Source: Gemmatimonas groenlandica (GTDB lineage Bacteria; Gemmatimonadota; Gemmatimonadetes; Gemmatimonadales; Gemmatimonadaceae). From it: a DNA stretch of 64,000 nt. Shown piece after piece: positions 9,465-18,485 of the stretch. The position numbers and the translations under genes are program-made. The notes under the pieces were generated by a model. That model saw only the letters and a program-made list of their open reading frames with translations, made no database searches and was not told where the DNA came from. The stretch spans positions 124,001-188,000 of the forward strand of contig NZ_CP053085.1 in assembly GCF_013004105.1 (NCBI RefSeq), in the 5' to 3' direction. Numbering within the stretch: position 1 is the first letter of the stretch; the number at the start of each line of letters is the position of its first letter.

Positions 9465-10633
9465 CAGAAGGCCTGGTTGAATCCGATGTACAACCCACTG
9501 GAGCTGTCGCGGCCGAGACCATAGTCGAGGCGCACGGCGGTGCGTTGCTGCGGGTCGATCTGCACGCGAACACCGCCACCGTACGTGGGAAGGAGGCGGG
9601 CATCGGTCAGCGCGTCCCACTTGCTCGCGACGGTGCCCGCGCCCGCGAAGGCGACGAGACCAAGGCGATGCACGAGTGGTGTGCGGTACTCGACCTGGGC
9701 GGCAGCCATTCGCTGGTCGCGGTACCGTCCACGCGAGTAGCCGCGCATGATGTCGCCGCCGCCCACGAGGGCTAGCTGATCGAACGGCGCGTCGCCGGTC
9801 ACGCCCAGCACCAGCAGCTGCGCGGCCACGACGTGTGTACCAGTGAGCGTACGATAGTGGCGTGCATCGAGGCGCACGCGGTCGTACTGAAAGGGCGAAC
9901 CGAGGTCGTCATCGTTGTGCGTGTAGGTGACGTGGGCAAAGGTCCCCCGTCGGGGTGCGAACAGATTGTCGCGTGAATCGAGCAAGGCGCCGACCGACAA
10001 CTCGACCAGTCGTCCACCGTCGCTTCCGGTCAGCGTGCCTCGACGGAGCACCCCGATCGTGTCCGCGGTGATCGATTGATCCAGCAGGCGAATACCACCA
10101 GTCGCATACCAGCTCCCGCGAACGCGCTGCTGAATGCCGGCGATCGCCTCGATCCCCTTCGGCGTAAAGATCTCCTTGTCGCCCTCCGCCGTGGCATCGC
10201 CAATTCCATAGAACGGCAGCGGGAACTTCTGCCACGCCACCAGGGCGTTCAGGCGACGGGCATTCTGACGGGACCAATGCTCGCCCTCGACCGAAATACG
10301 CGTCTGTGACTTCGTGCTGCGAAGCGCCGTGGCAATCAGCGAGGCGGGGCGGGCGTGGTCCTGCGCCGGCGCGTCGAAGACGGCGAGCACCGTGGCGCCG
10401 TATTGGAGTCCGGTTTCGGGCGCCGATCCGAGCGCCGGAAGCGGCTGAATGCGCCGTCGACCCACGGTCGAGTCGGAGACAGACTGCGCCCGCGTACTGG
10501 TCGGCGCTCCTGCCAGGCTCAGGACCACGCCAAGCGCCACGCCAAGCGCCTCGCCGAAGGAGATCGAACGGATGACGGAGCGCGCAACACGGAGGGACGA
10601 ACAGCGAAGAACAGAGCGATTGCCGGCGGTCAT
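9464..10633 (-). CDS. Omp85/BamA-TamA family outer-membrane beta-barrel protein
   Basis: 389 residues. A long N-region precedes a signal peptide (about residues 30-50, ending 'TSTRAQS'). The rest is beta-barrel-like, alternating polar and hydrophobic residues and ending in Phe ('GFNQAF'), the outer-membrane targeting signature. 'GGGDIMRGYSRGRYRDQ' matches the Arg-Gly-Tyr loop of Omp85 surface antigens. There is little room for POTRA domains, so it resembles short 'patatin-associated' barrels rather than full BamA. It is upstream of, and coupled to, the LuxR-type gene. Possible role in protein or lipid placement in the outer membrane; substrate unknown. Confidence 0.8.
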   Translation of the reverse strand: MTAGNRSVLRCSSLRVARSVIRSISFGEALGVALGVVLSLAGAPTSTRAQSVSDSTVGRRRIQPLPALGSAPETGLQYGATVLAVFDAPAQDHARPASLIATALRSTKSQTRISVEGEHWSRQNARRLNALVAWQKFPLPFYGIGDATAEGDKEIFTPKGIEAIAGIQQRVRGSWYATGGIRLLDQSITADTIGVLRRGTLTGSDGGRLVELSVGALLDSRDNLFAPRRGTFAHVTYTHNDDDLGSPFQYDRVRLDARHYRTLTGTHVVAAQLLVLGVTGDAPFDQLALVGGGDIMRGYSRGRYRDQRMAAAQVEYRTPLVHRLGLVAFAGAGTVASKWDALTDARLLPTYGGGVRVQIDPQQRTAVRLDYGLGRDSSSGLYIGFNQAF

Positions 10634-10780
10634 AAGAGACTCGGTCAGGGGGCGGGGGGTCGTGACCGGTACAGGGTGCGCTTACGCCGTCGGGAAAAGG
10701 ATACGTCGTCTGACGTACTCGGGCGAACCGGTGGCTACGTCAAATCGGCGCCGCTTGGTCAGTTCGACTTGTTTTGAAAA

Positions 10781-10794
10781 TTAGTTGACCCTAA
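10781..10794. promoter_or_regulatory. candidate MntR/DtxR operator upstream of mntH
   Basis: TTAG-TTGACC-CTAA, a TTAG/CTAA dyad 9 bases before the mntH start, agrees at 10 of 14 positions with the core of the classic DtxR box. A DtxR/MntR gene lies two genes downstream, so manganese- or iron-dependent repression is a reasonable inference. The flanks are AT-rich, unlike the rest of the region. Confidence 0.4.
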
Positions 10795-10803
10795 ATTGAA
10801 GAT

Positions 10804-12198
10804 ATGGCTGCTGCGAATACTGAACCGACCGACACTCCCGATCCCGTCTCTGGCGCCAACGCGCCTCCTGCACATGAGCCCGGCTGGCGTCGGGCGCGAC
10901 TCGCGCCATCGCTGGCCGAGGTGCATCGCTCCGTCGACGTGAACGGCGCGACCTGGTTCCGGAAAATGCTGGCGTTCGCTGGCCCGGGCTATTTGGTCGC
11001 GGTTGGTTACATGGATCCGGGCAACTGGGCGACCGATCTGGCTGGTGGCTCTCGGTTCGGCTACACCCTGCTGTCGGTGATCCTGCTGTCGAACCTGATG
11101 GCGGTGCTGCTGCAAGGCCTCGCCTCGAAGCTGGGCATCGTCACTGGACGCGATCTCGCGCAGGCGTGTCGCGATCACTATTCGCCTCCCGTCGCGTTCG
11201 CGCTGTGGGTGCTGTGCGAGATCGCCATTGCCGCCTGCGATCTTGCCGAGGTGATCGGCACCGCCATCGCGCTCAATCTGCTGTTCGGCATCACCCTGCC
11301 GGTTGGCATTGCGATCACTGCCGTCGACGTGTTGATCGTGTTGTATCTGCAGAACAAGGGCTTCCGCATGCTCGAGGCGCTCGTGATCGCCCTGATAGCG
11401 GTCGTGGGCGGGTGCTTCCTGTTCGAACTGTTTATCTCGAAGCCGGACATGGGCGCTGTGGCGCGGGGATTCATCCCGACCACGCAGATCTTCACGAATC
11501 CGGAGATGCTGTACATCGCGATCGGCATCCTCGGTGCGACGGTGATGCCGCACAATCTGTATCTGCACTCCTCGATCGTGCAGACGCGAAAGTACGAGGA
11601 GACCGCGGCCGGGAAGCGCGAGGCGGTACGCTTCGCCTTCCTCGACTCCACCATTGCACTCAGCTTTGCCTTGTTCATCAATGCGGCGATCCTGATCGTG
11701 GCGGCGGCGACGTTCCACACCAGCGGGAATACCGAAGTCGCCGAAATTCAGGACGCCTACAAGCTGCTCACGCCGCTGTTGGGTGTGGCCGGCGCGAGCG
11801 CCGTGTTCGCCCTCGCCCTGCTGGCCTCAGGACAGAATTCCACGCTCACGGGCACGCTCGCCGGCCAGATCGTCATGGAAGGATTTCTCAACCTTCGCAT
11901 TCGTCCTTGGCTTCGCCGATTGATCACACGGGCGATCGCCATCGTGCCAGCGGCGATCGTGGCGGTACTTTATGGGGAGAGCGGAACCGCCAAGTTGCTG
12001 ATTCTGAGTCAGGTGATCCTCTCGCTTCAGCTGTCCTTTGCGGTGTTCCCGCTGGTGCGGTTCACCTCCGACCGCGAGAAGATGGGTGAGTTCGTGAACT
12101 CGATCGCCCTGCGCCTCGCGGCGTATGTGGTCGCCGGCATCATCGCCTCGCTCAATCTCTGGCTGCTCTTCCAAACCATTCGCGGGTGGATCGCCTGA
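10804..12198 (+). CDS. mntH: Nramp-family divalent metal (Mn/Fe) transporter
   Basis: 464 residues, about 11 membrane helices after a 50-residue Pro/Ala-rich cytoplasmic tail. The metal-site motifs are present: '[10 protein letters not shown]' in helix 1 and '[11 protein letters not shown]' in helix 6. It imports Mn(II) or Fe(II) with protons across the inner membrane. The long hydrophilic N-tail is slightly unusual. The stop codon overlaps the start of the stress-protein gene (TGATG), and the next gene but one encodes a MntR-like repressor, supporting a manganese role. Confidence 0.93.
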   Translation: MAAANTEPTDTPDPVSGANAPPAHEPGWRRARLAPSLAEVHRSVDVNGATWFRKMLAFAGPGYLVAVGYMDPGNWATDLAGGSRFGYTLLSVILLSNLMAVLLQGLASKLGIVTGRDLAQACRDHYSPPVAFALWVLCEIAIAACDLAEVIGTAIALNLLFGITLPVGIAITAVDVLIVLYLQNKGFRMLEALVIALIAVVGGCFLFELFISKPDMGAVARGFIPTTQIFTNPEMLYIAIGILGATVMPHNLYLHSSIVQTRKYEETAAGKREAVRFAFLDSTIALSFALFINAAILIVAAATFHTSGNTEVAEIQDAYKLLTPLLGVAGASAVFALALLASGQNSTLTGTLAGQIVMEGFLNLRIRPWLRRLITRAIAIVPAAIVAVLYGESGTAKLLILSQVILSLQLSFAVFPLVRFTSDREKMGEFVNSIALRLAAYVVAGIIASLNLWLLFQTIRGWIA

Positions 12199-12650
12199 TG
12201 TACCGTCGCATTCTCGTGCCACTCGAGCACTCCGCGTACGACCAGGTCATTCTCGCCCACGTGCGGAAGCTGGCCCAGCTCTGCTCGTCATCGCTCGTAC
12301 TGATTCATGTCGCCGACGGCTGGGCGGCACGAAACCAGCTGTCGCTCAAGCTGCGCGAATCGGAAGAGATGCGGCTCGACCGCGAATACATCGAATCCTG
12401 CTGCGCTTCGCTGCGTGGTGATGGCTTCGAAACCGAGTCCATCCTCGCCGGTGGCGATCCGGCGGGCGAGATCGTGGCGGCCGCGGAGCGCGAGGCGTGC
12501 GACCTGATTGCGATGGCGACGCACGGTCACAAGGGCATACAGGACGTGATCTACGGCACGACGGCCAATAGCGTGCGGCACCGGACGATGGTGCCGGTTC
12601 TGATGGTGAGAGGCCCTGTTGGGGGTCCCGTTCGTGTCGCCTCCCGCTGA
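12198..12650 (+). CDS. universal stress protein, UspA family
   Basis: 150 residues, one Usp domain. It starts '[12 protein letters not shown]' and has the ATP-binding signature near the C-terminus, 'MATHGHKGIQDVIYGTTANSV' in outline (G-2x-G-9x-G-S/T type). UspA proteins are cytoplasmic nucleotide-binding stress factors. ATG 12198 overlaps the mntH stop; a GTG four codons earlier is less likely. Position between mntH and mntR suggests a link to metal or oxidative stress, which is inference. Confidence 0.88.
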   Translation: MYRRILVPLEHSAYDQVILAHVRKLAQLCSSSLVLIHVADGWAARNQLSLKLRESEEMRLDREYIESCCASLRGDGFETESILAGGDPAGEIVAAAEREACDLIAMATHGHKGIQDVIYGTTANSVRHRTMVPVLMVRGPVGGPVRVASR

Positions 12651-12659
12651 TCTTTGAGC

Positions 12660-13472
12660 ATGAGCGCGCGTGACGATGTTTCTCCAGCGAGCGGTTCGCC
12701 TCCGGCGCTGACCGAGCCGGTCGAGGACTATCTCAAGGCCATCTACGAACTCGAGAGCCGGTTCGGCGCGGCCGCCACGAGTGACGTGGCGAACGCGCTC
12801 GACGTGGCTCCAGCGTCGGTGACCGGAATGGTGCGTCGGCTGGCCACGCAGGGCTACCTCGATCACGTGCCGTATCGTGGCGTGCAGCTGACCGCGCGCG
12901 GTCGTCAGGCGGCGCTGCGCACGATCCGCCGTCATCGCATTCTCGAGTCGTATCTCACCGGCGTGCTGGGCTATCCGTGGGATCGCGTGCACGACGAAGC
13001 CGAGCGTCTCGAGCACGCGGCCTCCGACGATCTGATCGAGCGCATGGCGGCCGCGCTCGGCCATCCCACGGCTGATCCGCACGGGGCGCCGATCCCCACC
13101 GTCGATGGTATCGTCGCGGAGCAGCCGCATCGCACGCTCGCCGAGCTGCCGGTCGGTGAGACAGCGCGCATGCTGCGCGTGAGCGACAAGAATCCGTCGC
13201 TGTTGCGCTATCTCGCGGAAATCGCATTGCAGCCGGGCGCCGAGGTCACGATGGTCTCTCGTGCCCCCTTTGATGGGCCGCTCACGTTGCGGATTGGGAA
13301 AAACGAGCCGGTGGTGGGACCCAATCTGGCCGCTCAGGTATTGGTGGAAGCGATGCCCTCGACTGGTCCACGCTCCTCTGATGCTGCAGGCTCCACTGGC
13401 TCGCTTCCGTCCACCACACCCGCAGCCGCCGCTGCTCCCAAGCCGAAAGGGCGAAAGTCGACGGCTCGTTGA
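12660..13472 (+). CDS. mntR: DtxR/MntR-family metal-dependent transcriptional repressor
   Basis: 270 residues. N-terminal winged helix (about 15-75: 'VEDYLKAIYELE', 'VANALDVAPASVTGMVRRL'), then a dimerisation domain with metal ligands ('HRILESYL', 'HDEAERLEHAASDDLIERM', 'HPTADPHGAPIP'), and a FeoA/SH3-like domain (about 155-225). The tail after residue 230 is low-complexity Ala/Pro/Ser/Lys. The three-domain plan is that of DtxR/IdeR; mntR is preferred because it lies in the mntH operon. ATG 12660 is used; a TTG two codons upstream is possible. The next gene begins 4 bases downstream. Confidence 0.85.
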   Translation: MSARDDVSPASGSPPALTEPVEDYLKAIYELESRFGAAATSDVANALDVAPASVTGMVRRLATQGYLDHVPYRGVQLTARGRQAALRTIRRHRILESYLTGVLGYPWDRVHDEAERLEHAASDDLIERMAAALGHPTADPHGAPIPTVDGIVAEQPHRTLAELPVGETARMLRVSDKNPSLLRYLAEIALQPGAEVTMVSRAPFDGPLTLRIGKNEPVVGPNLAAQVLVEAMPSTGPRSSDAAGSTGSLPSTTPAAAAAPKPKGRKSTAR

Positions 13473-13476
13473 GCGC

Positions 13477-14334
13477 GTGCTGGTGAAGGCGTTCCTCTCG
13501 CTAGTCGTGGCGATCGCGTTGGGCTTGGCCAGCGCCGCGCCCCTCGCTGCGCAACGTTCCGCGCAACGCTCCGCGCCACGCGGTATCGCCATCGACGCAC
13601 GCATGGCCGAGGATCTCGGCCTCGCCGTCGGCGCACAGGTCAGAATTTCGGCCAAGCCCGGTGAACCGGGAGATAGCGCGACGATCGCGGCGATCTACGA
13701 ACGAAAGGCCGATCCGGCCGAAGTCGCACGGCGCGAATACCGCGTGCGGCTGCACCTCGATCAGCTGCAGCAGCTCATGGAGCTCGACGATCGGGTCGAT
13801 CGCTTTGCCGTCGGTACGCGCGATGGAAAGTCCGTCGACTCCGCCTTGGCGCGCATCAACCACGTGGCGTTCGGATTCCGCGCGCACAAGTCGCGTGACG
13901 TGGCCGTGCAGAGCTCGCGCACCTTTCGCGTGGTCGAACGCTTTCATACCGCCATTGGCATCATCACCGTCGTGGCCAGCGCCGTGTTCCTCCTCTGTCT
14001 GCTGCTGCTGAGCGTCGAGGAGCGCCGACGGGATATCGCGGCCCTGCGCCTGATGGGAATTTCCCGCGCCACTGTGGTACGTGCCATCGTAATCGAAGCC
14101 GCCATCGTGTCACTGATCGGCAGCGTGCTCGGCGCCGGCGTCGGCTGGATCGCCTCGCTGCTCGTGAACGCGCATTTTCAGCAGCTCTATCGCACGCCGC
14201 TGGTGTTCGCGCTGCTCACGCCGCAGATCTTTGCCTTCGCCACCGGCCTCTCGCTCATTCTGGGCATCGGTTCGGGTGCGGCGGCCGGCTGGCGACTGGT
14301 GAAGTCGTCGCCGCTGTCGCTCATGGGGCGCTGA
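13477..14334 (+). CDS. FtsX/MacB-type ABC transporter permease (short)
   Basis: About 285 residues. A signal-like first helix (1-23) is followed by a periplasmic domain and three C-terminal membrane helices (about 155-280) that form the FtsX permease core, with 'EERRRDIAALRLMGIS', the usual cytoplasmic coupling region. Such permeases work with LolD/MacB ATPases to move lipids, lipoproteins or peptides from the inner membrane rather than across it. The start is GTG 13477 (or 13483); no ATG is suitable. It lies 4 bases after mntR and 3 before the second permease. Confidence 0.8.
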   Translation: MLVKAFLSLVVAIALGLASAAPLAAQRSAQRSAPRGIAIDARMAEDLGLAVGAQVRISAKPGEPGDSATIAAIYERKADPAEVARREYRVRLHLDQLQQLMELDDRVDRFAVGTRDGKSVDSALARINHVAFGFRAHKSRDVAVQSSRTFRVVERFHTAIGIITVVASAVFLLCLLLLSVEERRRDIAALRLMGISRATVVRAIVIEAAIVSLIGSVLGAGVGWIASLLVNAHFQQLYRTPLVFALLTPQIFAFATGLSLILGIGSGAAAGWRLVKSSPLSLMGR

Positions 14335-14337
14335 GCG

Positions 14338-15552
14338 ATGCGCTTCATGATGGCTTGGGCCACCCTGCGTCGACACCCGGCCCGCACCACGCTGGCGATG
14401 CTGGGCATCGCCGTCGCTGCCGCGCTGCTGCTCGACATGGTGATGTTGGCCACCGGCATGAGCGAGTCATTCCGCTCGCTGCTGCTCACGCGCGGCTATC
14501 AGCTGCGGGTGTCGCCCAAGGGTACGTTACCCTTCGATAGCGAGGCCACCATCGATGGTGCCGGGGCCATCGTGCGCGCGTTGCGGGCGAATCCTGATAT
14601 CAAGGCGGTCAGTCCAACGCTTGGCGCGACGCTGACCATTGACGACAGCGGCATCCCCTCGGCATTTACGCTGGGGCTCGAGCGCGAGGTGCAAGGCGAC
14701 TACACCGTCGAAGCCGGTACCGATATCACGCGCGCCGATTCCACGTCGGCCGCTTCGCTTCCTCGCATCGTCGTGAGTCAGACGTTTCTCACGCGCGCGG
14801 GACGCGTCGTGGGTGATACCATCACCATCTCGTCGGGACTGGACGCGCAGCTGCGGACCGCAGCCAGATCCAGTCGCGTGGTGATTGGCGGCATGGGGCG
14901 CTTCATCTACGTACCCGGTGAGACACCGGTCATTGCACTCGATCTGGCGCTGCTGCGCGAACTGCTCGGGCCGAGCTTTCGAGATCGCATGTCGCTCGCC
15001 ATGGCCGAGTCGCGCCGCGGCGACTCGACGTCGGTGGAGGCCGTTCGGGCCTGGATTGCCACGACGCAGCCGCGCGTGACCGCCATCTCCACCGAGACCG
15101 CCATTCGCCAGGTGGAAGAGCGACTGTCCTATTTCCGGCAGTTGGCCTTCGTGCTTGGCGCCATCAGTCTCGGCATCGGCTTCCTGTTGGTGGCGACGCT
15201 GGTCACGTTGTCGGTGAATGAACGTCGCGGCGAGATCGCTGTCCTGCGCGCCATCGGGACACAGCGCGTCGGCGTGCTGCAGCAGGTCTTTCTGGAAGGT
15301 TTACTGCTGACCAGTGCCGGCATCATTGGCGGACTCGCGTTGGGATTGGTCACCGCCGAATGGTTGAACGGCATCCTGCGCGACTTCCCGGGCTTGCCGT
15401 CGGCATTCGACTTCTTCGTCTGGAGTTCCGACGCCGGGTGGCGTGCGTTGGTGCTGCTGCTGACATCCGGAACACTCGCCGGACTGCTGCCCGCGTGGCG
15501 CGCCGCCTCCATCCCCATCGCTCGCGCGCTGCGCGAGGAAGCCATTGGTTAA
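14338..15552 (+). CDS. FtsX/MacB-type ABC transporter permease
   Basis: 404 residues with the full MacB-like plan: cytoplasmic 'MAWATLRRHPARTTLAMLG', helix 1, a periplasmic core domain (about 45-260), then three helices (about 275-400) with 'NERRGEIAVLRAIGTQ' at the ATPase-coupling loop. It pairs with the shorter permease and the overlapping ATPase gene to make a LolCDE/AttEFG-like complex. Substrate unknown; the lipocalin-type protein downstream points to a lipid. Confidence 0.88.
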   Translation: MRFMMAWATLRRHPARTTLAMLGIAVAAALLLDMVMLATGMSESFRSLLLTRGYQLRVSPKGTLPFDSEATIDGAGAIVRALRANPDIKAVSPTLGATLTIDDSGIPSAFTLGLEREVQGDYTVEAGTDITRADSTSAASLPRIVVSQTFLTRAGRVVGDTITISSGLDAQLRTAARSSRVVIGGMGRFIYVPGETPVIALDLALLRELLGPSFRDRMSLAMAESRRGDSTSVEAVRAWIATTQPRVTAISTETAIRQVEERLSYFRQLAFVLGAISLGIGFLLVATLVTLSVNERRGEIAVLRAIGTQRVGVLQQVFLEGLLLTSAGIIGGLALGLVTAEWLNGILRDFPGLPSAFDFFVWSSDAGWRALVLLLTSGTLAGLLPAWRAASIPIARALREEAIG

Positions 15553-16294
15553 CGTGTCTGAACATCGGGCCGACAGCACCGCCGGCACGTCGGACGTGCC
15601 GGTGATCGCCTGCGAGCAGGTTGTACGTAGCTATCCCATGGGCGGCGCCACCGTCCAGGCAGTCCGCGGCATCGATCTGACGATCCGGCGCGGTGAGTTC
15701 GCGGCGATCACGGGGCCATCGGGATGCGGGAAGAGCACACTGCTGCATCTACTTGGCGCGGTGGACATTCCCACCACGGGTCGTGTGCTGGTGAACGGGC
15801 GCGACACGGCGTCGTTGTCTGATCGGGAGGCCACGGAGTTCCGGCTGCGACAGATCGGGTTCGTGTTTCAGCGCTTCTATCTCATGCCGACGCTGTCGGC
15901 ATCGGAGAACGTAGAGTTGCCCCTCGCTGAAGCGGGCATGGACAAGCGCGCGCGCAAGGCACGGGCACGTGAGCTACTGGGGTACGTCGGTCTTGGCGAT
16001 CGGCTCGATCACCGACCCACGCAATTGTCGGGCGGCGAGCAACAGCGAGTCGCCATTGCGAGGGCGTTGTCGAACGAGCCGGCGCTGCTGCTGGCCGATG
16101 AGCCGACGGGCGAACTCGACGCCGACACCGGTGTGCGATTGCTGGAGTTGTTCGGGCAGCTGCACCGCGATGGTCGCACATTGGTGTTCGTGACGCACGA
16201 TGCCGTGGTGGCGCAGGCCGCGCAACGCGTGATCCGATTGCACGATGGTCGTGTCGCCTCCGACACTGCGGTGCATGCGCGGAGCGGTGCGTGA
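15545..16294 (+). CDS. ABC transporter ATPase, LolD/MacB type
   Basis: 249 residues. Walker A 'GPSGCGKST', Q-loop region 'IGFVFQRFYLMPTLSA', signature 'LSGGEQQRVAIARAL', Walker B 'ALLLADEPTGELD' and the H-loop 'VFVTHD' are all intact. Energises the two preceding permeases. TTG 15545 is preferred because GAGGAA lies 4 bases upstream; GTG 15554 is the alternative. The gene overlaps the permease stop and ends in a GTGA overlap with the next gene, so all four ABC-related genes are coupled. Confidence 0.92.
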   Translation: MVNVSEHRADSTAGTSDVPVIACEQVVRSYPMGGATVQAVRGIDLTIRRGEFAAITGPSGCGKSTLLHLLGAVDIPTTGRVLVNGRDTASLSDREATEFRLRQIGFVFQRFYLMPTLSASENVELPLAEAGMDKRARKARARELLGYVGLGDRLDHRPTQLSGGEQQRVAIARALSNEPALLLADEPTGELDADTGVRLLELFGQLHRDGRTLVFVTHDAVVAQAAQRVIRLHDGRVASDTAVHARSGA

Positions 16295-17817
16295 GCGGGA
16301 GCGCCGGGGCGATCCGCTTGGCGATGGCGCAGCTGCTGGCGTGGCGATCGGTGTCGTCACGGCCGCTCCGTGCGTTGTTGCTGTGTGGTGGATTTGGCGT
16401 CGGCGTGGGTGTGATGATCGTGCTGTTGGCGGTCGGTGAAGCGATGGTGCGACAGGCCAGTCAGGAGCGGCTGGTTGGCGGCGGCACGATCACCGTGCTG
16501 CCCGAGGGCATCGACATCGAGGTGCTCACCACCGGTGGTCTGGGCGGCCTGTTTTTCTCGGTGCCCAACGCGCGCTTCGTGCATCGGCAAGTGCTCAGCG
16601 CGCCGCGCCTTGGTGACGTGGTCAGCGTAGCGGCGCCACAGCTCGAAGGTAAGCTTTTGTATGTCACCACGAGCGATGGCATCGAGCATCCCGTGCGGGC
16701 GAGCGGCGAGATCCCATCGGCCACGCGCGCGCTGGGCGCCTTGCCTTTGGTGGCGGCGGGTGCGTGGGAAGACGATGACGGGGATCGCCGGTGGATGACC
16801 CCGACACCGGCGGAACTGCGTCACGATATCGATCATTTTCACGTGCCGACGCCAGGCATGGCGAACCGCAATTCGTGGGGCGAGTGGCACTACTTCAACG
16901 TGATCTCTCCCGACGCAAACCGGTGGGCATTCATCTCGTTCATCGTGGGCGGTGATGTCACCGGCGACGAGTGGGGAGGGCAGGTGCTCGTGACGTTGCA
17001 CGAGCGCGGCCGTGCGCCACGCCGGTTCAGTCGCACGATCGCGAAGGAGCGCGTGCGCTTCTCCACTCGCGATGCGAATCTCACGATCGGCAACGACAGC
17101 GTGCGCGTGCTGCCTGACGGACGGTACGCGGTGCGGGCTGACGTGCTTGAAGAAGGCAGCGGCACGCCGCTCACGCTCGATCTGGTGTTGTCGCCCGCGC
17201 CGCGTGTCGACTTTCCGGGGGCCACGCTGGTGAGTGGTGACTTTACGTCGGGGTACGCTGTGCCGGCGCTACGCGCCGATGCCTCGGGCTCCCTGTGCGT
17301 GTCGCGCGTGTGCGAGCAGTTCGACGGCGCGCAGGCGTACCACGATCACAACTGGGGTGGGTGGCGCGGCGTCACGTGGGAGTGGGGCTCGGCCCGAGCC
17401 GGCGAGTACACGCTGCTGTACGGTCGCGTCACGCCCGAAGACTCAGCGGGCGGCACCGCACCGCTGTTTGTCTATGTCACCGACGCGCAGGGATTTCTCG
17501 CGCTCTTCCGACCGCGCGTGATTCGCTACGACGATGCGCGCGACGTGCGGACGGCGAAGGGCGTGCTCAGGGTGCCGGCCACCGCGGAACTGCTCGACGT
17601 GCGCGGGACCGACACGCTGCGACTGCTGCTGACCGTGGATGACGCGGTGGCGACGGATACACGGATCGGACTGGTGGAACGGGGCGACAGTGACGCGGCG
17701 CGCGCACTCCGCCGACCGTGGTTTGTGCAGATGGCCGGAGAGGCACGGCTCGAAGGCCGTGTCCGCGGTCGCGTACTCAGCGGCCGCGGACGTGGCTTCT
17801 TCGAAACGTATCGGTAG
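16291..17817 (+). CDS. AttH/CrtC-type lipocalin protein with permease-like N-terminus
   Basis: 508 residues. Residues 1-130 resemble the first helix and start of the periplasmic domain of a MacB permease ('SSRPLRALLLCGGFGVGVGVMI' in outline, helix about 25-47). Residues about 140-500 resemble the CrtC/AttH two-lipocalin family: 'WGEWHYFNV', 'FISFIVGGDV', 'AYHDHNWGGW' and 'WEWGSARAGEYTLLYGRV'. CrtC enzymes hydrate carotenoids; AttH relatives travel with AttEFG ABC transporters and their role is unsettled. The lipocalin domain should lie in the periplasm, tethered by one helix. GTG start inside the ATPase stop. The fusion is unusual. Confidence 0.72.
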   Translation: MSGSAGAIRLAMAQLLAWRSVSSRPLRALLLCGGFGVGVGVMIVLLAVGEAMVRQASQERLVGGGTITVLPEGIDIEVLTTGGLGGLFFSVPNARFVHRQVLSAPRLGDVVSVAAPQLEGKLLYVTTSDGIEHPVRASGEIPSATRALGALPLVAAGAWEDDDGDRRWMTPTPAELRHDIDHFHVPTPGMANRNSWGEWHYFNVISPDANRWAFISFIVGGDVTGDEWGGQVLVTLHERGRAPRRFSRTIAKERVRFSTRDANLTIGNDSVRVLPDGRYAVRADVLEEGSGTPLTLDLVLSPAPRVDFPGATLVSGDFTSGYAVPALRADASGSLCVSRVCEQFDGAQAYHDHNWGGWRGVTWEWGSARAGEYTLLYGRVTPEDSAGGTAPLFVYVTDAQGFLALFRPRVIRYDDARDVRTAKGVLRVPATAELLDVRGTDTLRLLLTVDDAVATDTRIGLVERGDSDAARALRRPWFVQMAGEARLEGRVRGRVLSGRGRGFFETYR

Positions 17818-17829
17818 TGCGCGGCTGGG

Positions 17830-18333
17830 TCAGTTCACGCGCGAGGCGACGAGCTTGCGCGTTTCGTTCGACAGGCGCTTGTCCCGGAGCAGTACGCGCA
17901 ACCGCGACGCATCGGCGCGTGCCTGCAGTCGCTGCTTGGCGTCGACGTTGAGCCACATGGCATCCAGCAACGCCTTGGCTTCCGTGTCGACGTCACCGGC
18001 CGTCGAGGCGTCGGCGGCCAGACGTTCGAGCACCATGGCGGCCTCTCGATTGTACGACTGTGCGTACAACACGTGGGCGAGTCCGAACGACGCTTCGGCC
18101 GGGAGCTTGCCTTCGTCGCGGTCGATCGCCGCGGCCGTCACGAATTCACGGCGGGCGATATCGAACTCTCCGTTGGCGAGCGCGAGACGCGCACGCGCAA
18201 TATGTTCGGGGCTGGAGACAATCGGTTCGGCCACGACGGCCGCGCGCGTGGCGGCAGCGGACGACGGGGCACTGGGGAGCGTAATCGTGGAAGCCTGCAG
18301 GGCAGTCATGGCAACGAGCGCGAGCTGAAACAT
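17830..18333 (-). CDS. secreted helical-repeat protein of unknown function
   Basis: 167 residues. ATG 18333 follows a strong AGGAGGAG ribosome site, which settles the start. A signal peptide ('MFQLALVAMTALQAS') is followed by a linker and a TPR-like helical region from about residue 42 ('ARARLALANGEFDIARREF', 'EASFGLAHVLYAQSYNREA'). Probably a periplasmic scaffold. Convergent with the AttH-like gene, 12 bases away. Substrate or partner unknown. Confidence 0.72.
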   Translation of the reverse strand: MFQLALVAMTALQASTITLPSAPSSAAATRAAVVAEPIVSSPEHIARARLALANGEFDIARREFVTAAAIDRDEGKLPAEASFGLAHVLYAQSYNREAAMVLERLAADASTAGDVDTEAKALLDAMWLNVDAKQRLQARADASRLRVLLRDKRLSNETRKLVASRVN

Positions 18334-18485
18334 GGCGACTCCTCCTGGAGTGATGGTTCGAACAGCGGGTGTTACCATGTCCGATACGTCAAACGCCCTT
18401 CGCGGTGTCGGTTGCGGGACCGGAGGCCATGGCGTGGGCCCAACGGCACGTGGGGCATGCCTGTGAGTCGCGCTGGAGGGCGCCG

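Noticed and set aside
12288-13655. Minus-strand open frame of about 455 codons across usp and mntR
   Set aside because: It covers three well-supported plus-strand genes in antisense and has His/Arg-rich low-quality sequence.
16291-17817. Carotenoid hydratase crtC
   Set aside because: The lipocalin motifs fit, but the ABC-operon context and permease-like N-terminus fit AttH better, and no carotenoid genes are adjacent.
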